NCBI GenBank assembly: GCA_003134785.1
Contig: PLCN01000019.1
Coordinates: 62,001-126,000, forward strand
Direction of reading: 5' to 3'
Source: Spartobacteria bacterium
Lineage (GTDB): Bacteria > Verrucomicrobiota > Verrucomicrobiia > Chthoniobacterales > UBA10450
DNA length: 64,000 nucleotides
Of this stretch, positions 1 through 8,184 are shown piece after piece. The notes beneath the pieces are model-generated. The model did no database searches. It worked only from the letters and a program-made list of their open reading frames with translations, and was not told the DNA's origin. Both the position numbers and the translations under genes were made by a program. The stretch's first letter is position 1. Every line of letters begins with the position of its first letter.

Positions 1-6
1 CGAGTG

Positions 7-783
7 TTACGCCTTTGGCTGAGACGGCGCGGGACTGGCCGCTGGATTTGGTGGCTCGCCTGGTTTCGTAGCCGCCGGCTCTCCCCCGGGAAGTTCCGCG
101 TCCTCAGGAACTGCTTTCAAATCGGGTTCGGTAAAGGAGTCGGGATGATTGGCGAGTTCCTTTCGCAATGCGGCGATTTGCTGCGGCGAGACGGGTCCGC
201 CTTTGTTCCCCCACTCCTGGCGAATGAAGGTGAGCACATCGGAGATCTTCGCATCGGTCAACGTTTTCTCCCACGGCTGCATCACTGCTGTGCCGAACGT
301 CGCTCCTTTGACCGTGAGCGGACCCTGCAATCCTTTCAGCACAATCATTCCGAGGCGCCGAGTTCCACCGTTCACATATTCCGAACCAGCCAGCGGCGGA
401 TATTGGCCCGCGACGCCGGTACCGCTCATCTGATGGCAGGTGGCGCAGTTCGCCGAGAAAATCTTTTTGCCGCGGTCGGCAGGTGAGAGTTCCGCTGTTT
501 GCGCACCGCCCGGGCCGGTCGCGCCCGATTTGGTCGGACGCGGCGCGCCGCCGAGAGGATCGAGCCCATCGCCGCTGAAATTTCCTGAGTAACGTCCGAG
601 ATAAGCGCCGCCAAAAAAGATGGCGAGACCGTAGATCGCAATCAACCAGAGCGAGAGCGGCTCGAGGCCCACACGCGGCTCGCGCTTTTCGCGCTGAATG
701 GCGGCGTGAACCTGTTGGACGTCTTCGGTCTCACCGTAGTCCATCCCCTGCCGCACTCTGCGCTTCGGTGAGTTCTCGTTCAT
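7..783 (-). CDS. Membrane-anchored monohaem cytochrome c (CcoP-like)
   Basis: About 258 residues. One N-terminal membrane segment (around residues 47-64, LWLIAIYGLAIFFGGAYLG) is followed by a class I cytochrome c domain with a single CATCH haem site and a Pro/Ala-rich tail. The ATG at 783 is chosen because it overlaps the stop of the preceding CcoO-like gene (ATGA); a longer reading frame to 888 runs into that gene. Third member of the cbb3-like trio that ends the ACIII operon. True CcoP normally carries two haems; only one is visible here. Inference: it accepts electrons from ACIII or the CcoO-like subunit on the periplasmic side. Confidence 0.85.
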   Translation of the reverse strand: MNENSPKRRVRQGMDYGETEDVQQVHAAIQREKREPRVGLEPLSLWLIAIYGLAIFFGGAYLGRYSGNFSGDGLDPLGGAPRPTKSGATGPGGAQTAELSPADRGKKIFSANCATCHQMSGTGVAGQYPPLAGSEYVNGGTRRLGMIVLKGLQGPLTVKGATFGTAVMQPWEKTLTDAKISDVLTFIRQEWGNKGGPVSPQQIAALRKELANHPDSFTEPDLKAVPEDAELPGGEPAATKPGEPPNPAASPAPSQPKA

Positions 784-1760
784 TTCACCTCCTTCGCCGG
801 AGCGGGTGATGAAGGCGGCGCCGCGGTCACCTTCACCTCTTTCAACGCGTGTGATTGATCGAGCGACATCAGATACGCGACCAGACATTTCGCATCGTAG
901 GTCGGCACCACTTCCCAGCCGTCCGGAAGCGCATCCGGGCCACTCAAGATTAAAGCGTCCGCCGCGCGTTCCCCGCCGACGCGCCGTTTCTCATAAAGGA
1001 AACGAAATGCCGGCATGTTGGAATCGTTCGAGACACTGCGCGGACTATAGAGATGGCGATGATGCCACGGCGCAGTGTAAGGGATCGGCGCGCCATTGGC
1101 CGCAACGGTGGTGTCGGCACTCGACGCAGCAGTGGTAACCGGGCTTGCGGGAGATGGCGCAGCAGCTGGTGAGTTTGCCGGAGCCGAAGAAGGCGAACTG
1201 GCCGCGGCAATAGCTTTCGCTGGCGACGCGGCCGGAGAAACTGAAGGAGCCGCCGCAACTGCGGGCGAAGGCGCGGCGGTCGCCGCAGGAGAAGCAGCTG
1301 GAGATGCGGAAGCGGCGGGCGAAGTGGATGGAGATGTTCCGGGCGCGGGGCTCGCAGCAGTTGTGGTCGAGGGCGGCGGAGCATTCTGATCTTCGACCGG
1401 CGCGCGTTTTCCAATGTTCGCGAGATCCGGACCCATCCTCATTTTGCCCAGCAATACCGGACGTTCGAAAAGATAATCGCGCGGCGCACTACGGCGCTCG
1501 CCCCATTTGCGATCGATGTCGGAGGCCGCGTCATCGGCGCGGACTTGCTGGCTGTGGCAATAGACGCAACCATTCGCCGCATAGATCCGCCGGCCGCGCT
1601 CGGCCATGCCCGACTTCGGCGCCGGATAGGCGTCGTTTCCGTCTTCGTCCATTTGCGGATCGAGGTGTCCGATTTGGTAGTTCGGAATCAGAATCAGCCC
1701 CGCCCAAGAGAAGGCGAAGGTGCCGAAGATTCCGAGAAAGAGCGGGACAATCCCTTTCAT
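780..1760 (-). CDS. ccoO: cbb3-type oxidase subunit II (CcoO-like) with long Ala/Pro/Ser linker
   Basis: 326 residues. N-terminal membrane anchor (residues 5-27), then a haem c site CVYCHSQQ followed by a conserved region with WGERRSAPRDY and MRMGPDLANIG, as in CcoO. Residues about 125-215 are a low-complexity Ala/Pro/Ser linker that splits the cytochrome fold; the C-terminal part (HLYSPRSVSNDSNMPAF, then DAKCLVAYLMSLDQS) again matches CcoO. CcoO is usually near 200 residues, so the linker accounts for the extra length. Start overlaps the CcoN-like stop by 4 nt. Carries electrons to subunit I in genuine cbb3 oxidases; here subunit I lacks an active site, so its partner function is open. Confidence 0.88.
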   Translation of the reverse strand: MKGIVPLFLGIFGTFAFSWAGLILIPNYQIGHLDPQMDEDGNDAYPAPKSGMAERGRRIYAANGCVYCHSQQVRADDAASDIDRKWGERRSAPRDYLFERPVLLGKMRMGPDLANIGKRAPVEDQNAPPPSTTTAASPAPGTSPSTSPAASASPAASPAATAAPSPAVAAAPSVSPAASPAKAIAAASSPSSAPANSPAAAPSPASPVTTAASSADTTVAANGAPIPYTAPWHHRHLYSPRSVSNDSNMPAFRFLYEKRRVGGERAADALILSGPDALPDGWEVVPTYDAKCLVAYLMSLDQSHALKEVKVTAAPPSSPAPAKEVK

Positions 1761-3265
1761 AGACGCGCCTCGAGAGCCTCCTCTTCCTTCGGGTTGAGAA
1801 ATGTGGGAACGCTCGCCGTCCGGCCCAAACCAAAAAGCATCAGGCCGAAGTGAAACGCGAAAATGAAATGCGCGACGGTGAGCAGCAAGCCGGAAACGCT
1901 GCGGCCGCGCAGATACGGCAGGATTGTTTGCGTGCTCTCACTAAAGGCGAGCGACGGATCGTTCATGCTGCTGCCCTGCGCAAAACCGCCGACGAGCAGC
2001 ATCAGCACCATCAACCCGACGCCATACGTGGACGACCAAAAATGGAGCTTGATCAGCGAGGCGTAACGCCATTCGCGCCCGACCAATCGCGGCACGATGT
2101 AATACATCGAACCGAACATCACCATGGTGAAGAACGCGTACAGTCCCATGTGAGAATACGCGATACTCGCCTCGGTGAATTGCGTATATCGCGCGATCGA
2201 GCGCAGTGAGATCAACACGCCGACCAGGCTGAAGACGGTGTAGGAGATCGCGCCGAAAACCGTGAAGCGCAGCGTCGGGCTATAACGCAACAGGCCAAAA
2301 TATCCGCGCATGGTCATGTGATGATTCAGCCCGACCGTCGCCACGGGAATAATGGTCAGGATCGTCGCGGCGATGCTGGCGGTGATCATCCACGCGGGGA
2401 ACGGTCCGTCGACCAGCCGTTGCATTCCCGTCCAGCTCGCGAAGAGCGCGTAAGTCCAAAATCCGATCGCCGCCAGATGATAGCTATAAACCGGGCGCCC
2501 GATCACTTTCGGGATCATATAGTACGCCGTGCCGAGCCCGATCGCGCCGAACCACAGGAAGAGAAGATTATTCGCGAACCACCAGGTCACGGCTTCCTGC
2601 ATCACGCCTTGAACGGGGACGACGAAGAGCATGATTTGTGCGGCGCCGTAGACCCACGGGAACCAGAGGAACGCGCCGAGCAAATACCATTGCGTAATGT
2701 AAATGTTGTCGCCGCGGCGGAAACGGAACATGAGCAACGCCCAGGAAACGACCAGCGAGTAAGCGACGAAGAGAACGATCGCGGCGTAAGGCGGAAACTC
2801 GAGCCACTCATATCCGGTGCTGTCGCCCACGAGAATTCCACCGACGCCGAGAAGCACGCCGAGATTCCAAAAAGCCGCGCCGCCGATGAGCAGCAGTGGA
2901 TGCCGCAAAGTCGTACGACACAAGCGCGCCATCAGCCAGATCGCCGTCCCGATGCCGGCCATCGACGCCCAGCCGTAAACCATCACGTTCATGTGCGCCG
3001 GACGGACGCGACCCCAGGTAAGAAAGCTCACGTCCGAGAGAAGCTCCGGCGAGTGCAGTTTAAACGAGGTGAATCCGGCCAGCAGCGTTCCGAGCAGCAG
3101 CCAGAAAATTGCGGATCCGTAAAAGAACAAAACGGGAAGCCGCGTCGATGCATCGATCAACGCGCGTTCGACGCGCTCGACATCGTGAATCGTGACGTCG
3201 GAGTCCACCGCCGTTGCGATCGGTGCGGTGTCGGGCGCGATTAATGGAACGTCGGCAGGATTCAT
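1757..3265 (-). CDS. Haem-copper oxidase subunit I homologue (CcoN-like) without the O2-reducing site
   Basis: 502 residues with about 12 membrane segments; overall layout is that of cbb3 CcoN. Low-spin haem b ligands are present: His91 (RPAHMNV) and His372 (AYSHMG). The catalytic ligands are not. WWFANN has Asn232 where CcoN has the first CuB His; WTGMQR has Gln282 and Arg283 where CcoN has the CuB His-His pair; Ala276 replaces the cross-linked Tyr; Tyr370 replaces the haem b3 His. The NOR-type histidines are also absent at these places. The reading frame is intact and surrounded by intact partners, so it is unlikely to be a decaying gene. Probably an electron-transfer or structural subunit attached to ACIII rather than a terminal oxidase. 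Confidence 0.88.
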   Translation of the reverse strand: MNPADVPLIAPDTAPIATAVDSDVTIHDVERVERALIDASTRLPVLFFYGSAIFWLLLGTLLAGFTSFKLHSPELLSDVSFLTWGRVRPAHMNVMVYGWASMAGIGTAIWLMARLCRTTLRHPLLLIGGAAFWNLGVLLGVGGILVGDSTGYEWLEFPPYAAIVLFVAYSLVVSWALLMFRFRRGDNIYITQWYLLGAFLWFPWVYGAAQIMLFVVPVQGVMQEAVTWWFANNLLFLWFGAIGLGTAYYMIPKVIGRPVYSYHLAAIGFWTYALFASWTGMQRLVDGPFPAWMITASIAATILTIIPVATVGLNHHMTMRGYFGLLRYSPTLRFTVFGAISYTVFSLVGVLISLRSIARYTQFTEASIAYSHMGLYAFFTMVMFGSMYYIVPRLVGREWRYASLIKLHFWSSTYGVGLMVLMLLVGGFAQGSSMNDPSLAFSESTQTILPYLRGRSVSGLLLTVAHFIFAFHFGLMLFGLGRTASVPTFLNPKEEEALEARL

Positions 3266-3290
3266 CTGGAAGAAATTAGCGATTGAGCGC

Positions 3291-3932
3291 TCATGGGGTT
3301 TTCCCGCGGACCGGCAGCGGAGTTCCGGGTGCGGATGGTGAATGTTTTGGCGATGGCGAGACCGGGGCTTTAGCCGGAGCGGAGGAAGGCGAAGCGGCGG
3401 GAGAGGCTGATGGTCCGGGTTGCGTTCCTGGCGGGGCCGGCGCCGGATTGGTGGCGGCGGCGGGTTGATTGTGGCTCTCAGACTTTGGTCCGGTAATGGA
3501 CGTAGGTTTTGGTGTCCCAGTGGGACTGGCGGAAGGTGATGGAGCGGCAGAAGCAGTCGCCGGCGCGGTTGAGCTTTGCGGCGCGGGACTCTCCGGTGCC
3601 GGCGTTGCGATCGGATTGGCCGCAGCGGGCTTTTTCTGCGACAGCTCGGCCACGGTCAATTTCATGGCGTCGTTGATCGGAATCCGCACGACACCTTTCG
3701 TTTTATCCACCCACCCATAGCTCGTCAGCGCACTGGTGGTTTGATCGCGCATCGTTTGGAGTTTCTCGGCCCGAGCCTTCGCGCGCGTTTTTTCGTATTT
3801 GGTTCCGCGCGGGGACGCACCGACTACGACCAGCGCCACCAAACCGAAGAACGCGAAAAGCAGCACCACACCAATCCAGGTCGAAAACATGGAGCGCGGC
3901 TCAAACTTGGATTTTAATTCGTTAGGCGTCAC
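3291..3932 (-). CDS. Small membrane-anchored protein of the ACIII/oxidase operon
   Basis: About 213 residues from a GTG that begins one base after the actF stop; an internal ATG at 3890 is the alternative, and a longer frame to 4043 overlaps actF. One membrane segment (residues 16-38), then a basic helix and the motif SYGWVDKTKGVVRIPI (residues 71-86), followed by a Pro/Ala/Ser-rich tail of about 110 residues. I recall short proteins with this GWVD...VVRIPI motif next to respiratory complex genes in other bacteria, but I do not know a demonstrated function. Position between actF and the CcoN-like gene suggests an assembly or linker subunit. Confidence 0.7.
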   Translation of the reverse strand: MTPNELKSKFEPRSMFSTWIGVVLLFAFFGLVALVVVGASPRGTKYEKTRAKARAEKLQTMRDQTTSALTSYGWVDKTKGVVRIPINDAMKLTVAELSQKKPAAANPIATPAPESPAPQSSTAPATASAAPSPSASPTGTPKPTSITGPKSESHNQPAAATNPAPAPPGTQPGPSASPAASPSSAPAKAPVSPSPKHSPSAPGTPLPVRGKTP

Positions 3933-3933
3933 G

Positions 3934-5136
3934 TCAATTTGTGGTGCGGAGAGATTCGAGGAGACGCGGGTCGCGATTCGGGAAAAGCGAAGTCCTGGCC
4001 GCGATGCGCAGAAAGACAAAGGCCAGCGTGGCGCCCATCCCAATGAGCGGCAGAAAATCCCAAACGGTCACATGCAGACCGGTCCGGTAAAGCATCGGGA
4101 GAATCACGATATAAATGTCGACGAGCTGCATGAAGACGAGCCAACCCGCGATCAGGCAAAGTTTGCGCGCGCTTTTTTTCGGCGAACGCCAGAGCAGGAT
4201 CGTGAACGGAATGAAGAACCGGCCGATGACCAGGAAAAGGCTCATGGCATTCCATGACTCCGTGTTTCGCCGGATGAAATACTCGGTCTCCTCCGGCATG
4301 TTCGCGTACCAGATCAGCATGTATTGGCTGAAGCCGATGTATGCCCAGAAAACGACGAACGAGAGCATCCACTTACCCATGATGTGGTAATGCTCCATCG
4401 TGACGGTTTCCTTCAAATATCCGGCGTTGCGCAGGCCCGTGATCACGAGCACCAGCAACGACATCGAGCTGCCCGCGGCGCCCGCGAAAATGTAAACGCC
4501 CCACATGGTCGAGAACCAGTGGTAGTCGACGCCGAGGAGCCAATCGTAAGCGCCGAAGGTGAGCGAGAGAGCAAAAAGCGGCAGGGAAGTGAATGCGACC
4601 TTCCGCATGTTTATGGTGTAGCCGGGATTTCCGTCGCGATCCTGCCGGATCGAAAAGCGGCGGAAGAGCAGCGTCGCGCAGATAAAAAAAGCGAAATAGA
4701 AGAGGGAGCGGACGAGGAAGAAGTGCCAGTTCAGATACGCGCGTTTGCTGTCGAGAACGGGATCATGGCCCGGATGGATATTCATCCAGTCATAAATATG
4801 ATGCCGGAAAATCAGGATCGGGATGAAGAAGACCAACATTACCGGCATGAGCATGGCCAGGTTCTCCAACTGCCGGCGGACGACGACCGACCATTCCGCG
4901 TCAGTGACGTGGTGGACGATGATCCAGAAAAAACAGCCGGCGATTAGGGTGAAGAAAAAAGCGAAGGCAAAGAGCCAGGAAAAACTGAATTGGTGCTTGT
5001 CAACGAAGGCGCCGACGATGCTGAGCGCAAGGCCGATGAGTCCGACGATCGCCAGGATGAACGATAAACCGGCGAACCGGTTCGGCTCGATATATTCGCC
5101 CTCCGGCACCGGAACAACGTCAGAACGTTCGCTCAT
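3934..5136 (-). CDS. actF: Alternative complex III subunit ActF (quinol:cytochrome c oxidoreductase membrane subunit)
   Basis: 400 residues, about ten predicted membrane helices, no cofactor-binding Cys motif. Matches the NrfD/PsrC-related membrane subunit of ACIII by length, hydrophobic pattern and position after the cytochrome gene actE. In ACIII this subunit pairs with ActC in the membrane core and is thought to take part in proton movement. The start at 5136 overlaps the end of actE (ATGA), indicating coupled translation. Confidence 0.9.
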   Translation of the reverse strand: MSERSDVVPVPEGEYIEPNRFAGLSFILAIVGLIGLALSIVGAFVDKHQFSFSWLFAFAFFFTLIAGCFFWIIVHHVTDAEWSVVVRRQLENLAMLMPVMLVFFIPILIFRHHIYDWMNIHPGHDPVLDSKRAYLNWHFFLVRSLFYFAFFICATLLFRRFSIRQDRDGNPGYTINMRKVAFTSLPLFALSLTFGAYDWLLGVDYHWFSTMWGVYIFAGAAGSSMSLLVLVITGLRNAGYLKETVTMEHYHIMGKWMLSFVVFWAYIGFSQYMLIWYANMPEETEYFIRRNTESWNAMSLFLVIGRFFIPFTILLWRSPKKSARKLCLIAGWLVFMQLVDIYIVILPMLYRTGLHVTVWDFLPLIGMGATLAFVFLRIAARTSLFPNRDPRLLESLRTTN

Positions 5137-5873
5137 TTTTTCGCCGCCTCCGGTTTTGCTTCAGGTTTGGTTTCGGCCGGTTTGTCCAGCTCCGCGCGAT
5201 GCTCCAGCGGCACATCCGCTTCTGTCGCGTTCTGGCTCCGCTGCAACGCGCGCAGATAGGCGATGATCGCCCAGCGATCGGTCACGGGCACGTTCGGTCC
5301 GTAAGCCAGCATGGTGTTTTTGCCGTTGGTGATCGTGTTGAAAATTTCGCCGTCCGCCATCTTGCGAATCCGCTCGTCCTGTAAAGTAACGACGGTCGCG
5401 AGGCCATATTGCTTGGTGATTCCGTCACCCGCGGCGAGCGCGCCGTGGCAAACCGCGCAGTTGATATTGAAGCGCTGTTTCCCGCGCTCCATTATTTCGC
5501 CGGTCAGCGTCGTCGGGAATCCGGCGCCCCAATTCGCGCCCATCTTGCCGGTCGAATAGTAATCCGTCTCGCCTTCGGTGAACCCGAGGTGAGGCTGGGT
5601 GTTCGTCTCGGCCGCGACGGGCGCTGCTCCCGGAGCAGACTCACTGGCGTTCGGCATTTCGTACCCAAGCGGCACGGTGCCCGCCACGGGAACGCGAGCA
5701 CCGCGGCCATCGGCAAAAAATCCGAGCGGCGCCTGTGCGCGCACTTTCGGCTGGCGCACCATGTCCGGAAAAACTTCGATGGGCGAGCCGGTGCTCTTCT
5801 GCCCGCGAAAACCGAAGACGGCCACGATCGCAATTCCGATCAGCAGAAAAATGAGAAAGAATCCGCGGAGCAT
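5133..5873 (-). CDS. actE: Alternative complex III monohaem cytochrome c subunit ActE
   Basis: 246 residues with an N-terminal hydrophobic segment (residues 3-21), a cytochrome c domain with one haem motif CAVCHG, and a Lys/Glu/Pro-rich C-terminus. The distal Met is probably in the region MLAYGPNVPVTDRWAI. ActE is the membrane-anchored haem subunit that hands electrons from ActA onward. It begins 3 nt after the actD stop and ends inside the actF start, so D-E-F are translated as a block. Confidence 0.9.
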   Translation of the reverse strand: MLRGFFLIFLLIGIAIVAVFGFRGQKSTGSPIEVFPDMVRQPKVRAQAPLGFFADGRGARVPVAGTVPLGYEMPNASESAPGAAPVAAETNTQPHLGFTEGETDYYSTGKMGANWGAGFPTTLTGEIMERGKQRFNINCAVCHGALAAGDGITKQYGLATVVTLQDERIRKMADGEIFNTITNGKNTMLAYGPNVPVTDRWAIIAYLRALQRSQNATEADVPLEHRAELDKPAETKPEAKPEAAKK

Positions 5874-5876
5874 AAT

Positions 5877-6431
5877 TTAGTCTTCGTGGATGATGGTGAT
5901 GTGCTGGCCGCCGCTTTGTTCCAGGATCTCCTGCGCCTCGAGCTCGGTGAAGCGCTGGTCGCGCGCTTCAATCACGAGGAAAAATCCGTCGTTGGTCGCG
6001 CGGCTGAATCGATTCCAGTTGAAGACCGGATGATACCAGCGCGGCAGGCCGTTCATGATCAGCATTGCGAAAAACGCGGTGAAGGCCGAGAAAAGGATCG
6101 TGAGTTCGAACATGATGGGGAAGAAGGCCGGCACGGTGAAAAAGTTGCGCGGCTTCCCGTGCACGATGAGCGGATAGATGAGCGAGGAGGGGCCAAATTC
6201 CAGCACCGCCGCTGTGAGCAATCCCGTGATTCCTCCGGCCAAAACGAATGCGCTCAGCCACGATTTGCCGAGGCCCATCGCTTCATCCATGCCGTGGATC
6301 GGGAACGGAGAATGCACGTCCCAGCGTTTGAAGCCGGCATCGCGAACCATTTTCGCGGCCTCGTAAAGTGCGGAGGCGCTCGGGTATTCTGCGCCCATGC
6401 CGTAGACTTTATTTCCGTAAGGAGTTCTCAT
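5877..6431 (-). CDS. actD: Alternative complex III subunit ActD (DUF3341)
   Basis: 184 residues. Soluble N-terminal part containing YGMGAEYPSASALYEAAK and DVHSPFPIHGMDEAMGL, then two membrane helices (about residues 58-82 and 95-120), typical of the DUF3341 subunit of ACIII. The start ATG is preceded by a strong ribosome-binding site (GGAAAGGAG). That site and the ATG lie inside a 20-nt sequence that is repeated exactly at the actC stop 122 nt upstream, so the initiation region was duplicated by the insertion between the two genes. Confidence 0.9.
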   Translation of the reverse strand: MRTPYGNKVYGMGAEYPSASALYEAAKMVRDAGFKRWDVHSPFPIHGMDEAMGLGKSWLSAFVLAGGITGLLTAAVLEFGPSSLIYPLIVHGKPRNFFTVPAFFPIMFELTILFSAFTAFFAMLIMNGLPRWYHPVFNWNRFSRATNDGFFLVIEARDQRFTELEAQEILEQSGGQHITIIHED

Positions 6432-6569
6432 GTGCGCTCCTTTCCGCTGTAGCCGCCGCCCTGTGGGCGGCGTTTTGCTGAGATGGAATCCACGCGCTCT
6501 CCCACGCTTCGCACAGCGAAGCGGCTACAGGAACGGCGGCAAAGCGCTTTCATGTGCGCTCCTTTCCGC
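6428..6569. repeat. Short hairpin element (family R1) flanked by 20-nt direct repeats between actC and actD
   Basis: Two exact 20-nt copies at 6428-6447 and 6550-6569 enclose 102 nt. Inside, 6448-6529 begins TGTAGCCGCCGCCCTGTGGG and ends GCGAAGCGGCTACA, giving inverted ends and internal hairpins. Related copies are at 45171-45255 (inverted) and 53159-53269. Read on the minus strand, the direct repeat contains a Shine-Dalgarno sequence and ATGA: in one copy TGA ends actC, in the other ATG starts actD. This looks like a target-site duplication at an ancestral ATGA stop/start overlap. Confidence 0.85.
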
Positions 6570-8010
6570 CCGCGGCCACGGTGTGATGTTCAGCCGGCGA
6601 GGCGTGATGCGGATTGGCCTCGGGCAGCACGATCTTCACTTCCGACATCGCGATCATTGGCAGGTAGCGAATGAAAAGCAGGAAGAGCGAAGTGAAAATT
6701 CCGAACGTGCCGATGAACGTCCAGATATCCACCCAGGTCGGGTAAAACATTCCCCACGACGACGGAAGAAAGTCGCGATGCAATCCGCCGACGATGATGA
6801 TAAAACGCTCGAACCACATCCCGGTGTTCACGCACATGCAGACGAAATAAACGACGTAGATGTTTTGCCGGAACCTCTTGAACCAGAAGAGCTGGGGCGA
6901 AACCGTGTTGCAGAAAAGCATGCCGACCCACCAGTACCACCAGTAGGGGCCGAAGATGCGATTGTAGAATGCGAACTTCTCGTACTGATTGCCGCTGTAC
7001 CACGCGACGAAAAATTCCATCGCATAGGCATACCCCACGATCGAGCCGGTGAGCAAAATGACCTTCGCCATTTTGTCGATGTGCTGCGGCGTAATGATGT
7101 CCTGGAGTTTGTAAATGGCGCGCGCCGGAATGAGCAGCGTGAGCACCATGGCGAATCCGCCGAAGATGGCGCCGGCGACGAAGTAGGGCGGGAAAATCGT
7201 AGTGTGCCAGGTCGGGATGATCGACGTCGCGAAATCAAAGGAAACGACACTGTGCACCGAGAGCACCAGCGGCGTCGAGAGACCGGCGAGCAGTAGATAC
7301 GCCATCTCGTAATGGCGCCAGTTGCGGTTAGAGCCGCGCCAGCCGACGGCGAAAATTCCGTAAAGGAATTTTTTGATCTTTGTCGTCGCGCGGTCGCGCA
7401 AAGTCGCGAGATCAGGAATGAGGCCGGTATACCAAAAAAGGACTGAGACCGAGAAATAGGTCGAGACCGCGAAAACGTCCCAGAGGAGAGGGCTGCGGAA
7501 GTTCGGCCAGATGCCGTAATTATTCGGCAACGGTGCGAGATACCACGCCATCCAGACACGGCCGACGTGCACGCCCGGAAAAATCGCGGCGCAAATGACC
7601 GCGAACAGCGTCATCGCTTCCGCGGCGCGGTTGATGGACGTGCGCCATTTTTGCCGGAGCAAAAACAAGATCGCGGAGATCAGTGTGCCGGCGTGACCGA
7701 TACCGATCCAGAAAACGAAGTTGGTGATGTCCCAAGCCCAGCCGACCGGATGATTCAATCCCCAGGTGCCGACGCCGGTGGAAATCTGATATCCGAGGCA
7801 GAAGAGACCGAACATCGCCACCATCGAAGTGATGGCGAACGCGACCCACCACCAGCGCGGCGCGTTCGCTTCGATGACGCCGGAAATTCGCTCGGTGATC
7901 CAACTGAAGTTCCGCTTGTTCAAGACCAGCGGCACCCGCGCCAACGGCCTCTCGACCGAAGCGGAAGCTTCACCTTCGATTACATCTGGAGCTGTAGTCG
8001 CACCGTCCAT
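6550..8010 (-). CDS. actC: Alternative complex III integral membrane subunit ActC (NrfD family)
   Basis: 486 residues with about ten membrane helices and no cofactor motifs; the NrfD-like quinone-interacting membrane subunit of ACIII. Recognisable stretches include [20 protein letters not shown] near residue 80 and [19 protein letters not shown] in the second half. ActC contacts the iron-sulfur part of ActB and forms the quinol site. It is separated from actB upstream and actD downstream by repeat elements, unlike the tight junctions further down the operon. Its stop codon lies in the first of the two 20-nt direct repeats when read in the gene direction. Confidence 0.93.
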   Translation of the reverse strand: MDGATTAPDVIEGEASASVERPLARVPLVLNKRNFSWITERISGVIEANAPRWWWVAFAITSMVAMFGLFCLGYQISTGVGTWGLNHPVGWAWDITNFVFWIGIGHAGTLISAILFLLRQKWRTSINRAAEAMTLFAVICAAIFPGVHVGRVWMAWYLAPLPNNYGIWPNFRSPLLWDVFAVSTYFSVSVLFWYTGLIPDLATLRDRATTKIKKFLYGIFAVGWRGSNRNWRHYEMAYLLLAGLSTPLVLSVHSVVSFDFATSIIPTWHTTIFPPYFVAGAIFGGFAMVLTLLIPARAIYKLQDIITPQHIDKMAKVILLTGSIVGYAYAMEFFVAWYSGNQYEKFAFYNRIFGPYWWYWWVGMLFCNTVSPQLFWFKRFRQNIYVVYFVCMCVNTGMWFERFIIIVGGLHRDFLPSSWGMFYPTWVDIWTFIGTFGIFTSLFLLFIRYLPMIAMSEVKIVLPEANPHHASPAEHHTVAAGGKERT

Positions 8011-8029
8011 GTTAGTTAGCAGTGAGTGT

Positions 8030-8160
8030 TAGCGTGTCATCCCGAGCCGCGCCGACGGCGAGGGACCTCGCAACGGCACTGGACGCATCCCATGAAAAGT
8101 GTGACGAGGATTGCAGCTGAGAGGTCCCTCGCCGTCGGCGCGACTCGGGATGACACGCTA
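8030..8160. repeat. Dispersed hairpin repeat (family R2, GTCATCCCGAG type), copy 1, between actB and actC
   Basis: Long inverted repeat: the left arm carries AGCGTGTCATCCCGAGCCGC and GGCGAGGGACCTC, the right arm GAGGTCCCTCGCCGTC and ACTCGGGATGACACGCTA. Further copies are at 14524-14681, 28054-28227 and 39142-39262. It fills the 174-nt gap in the act operon. No coding sequence seen. Confidence 0.88.
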
Positions 8161-8184
8161 TTTGGTCCAGGCATTTCATCACGG

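Noticed and set aside
2318-3244. Plus-strand open frame of 308 codons opposite the CcoN-like gene
   Set aside because: Arg/Glu/Asp-rich shadow with no motif or ribosome-binding site; the opposite strand encodes a clear membrane protein.
1757-3265. CcoN-like protein as a nitric oxide reductase
   Set aside because: NOR also needs CuB/FeB-site histidines at the same positions, and these are missing; the haem b3 ligand is missing too.
6448-6549. R1 element considered as a small RNA gene or riboswitch
   Set aside because: Three dispersed copies and flanking direct repeats fit a mobile hairpin element better; no known riboswitch motif was recognised.
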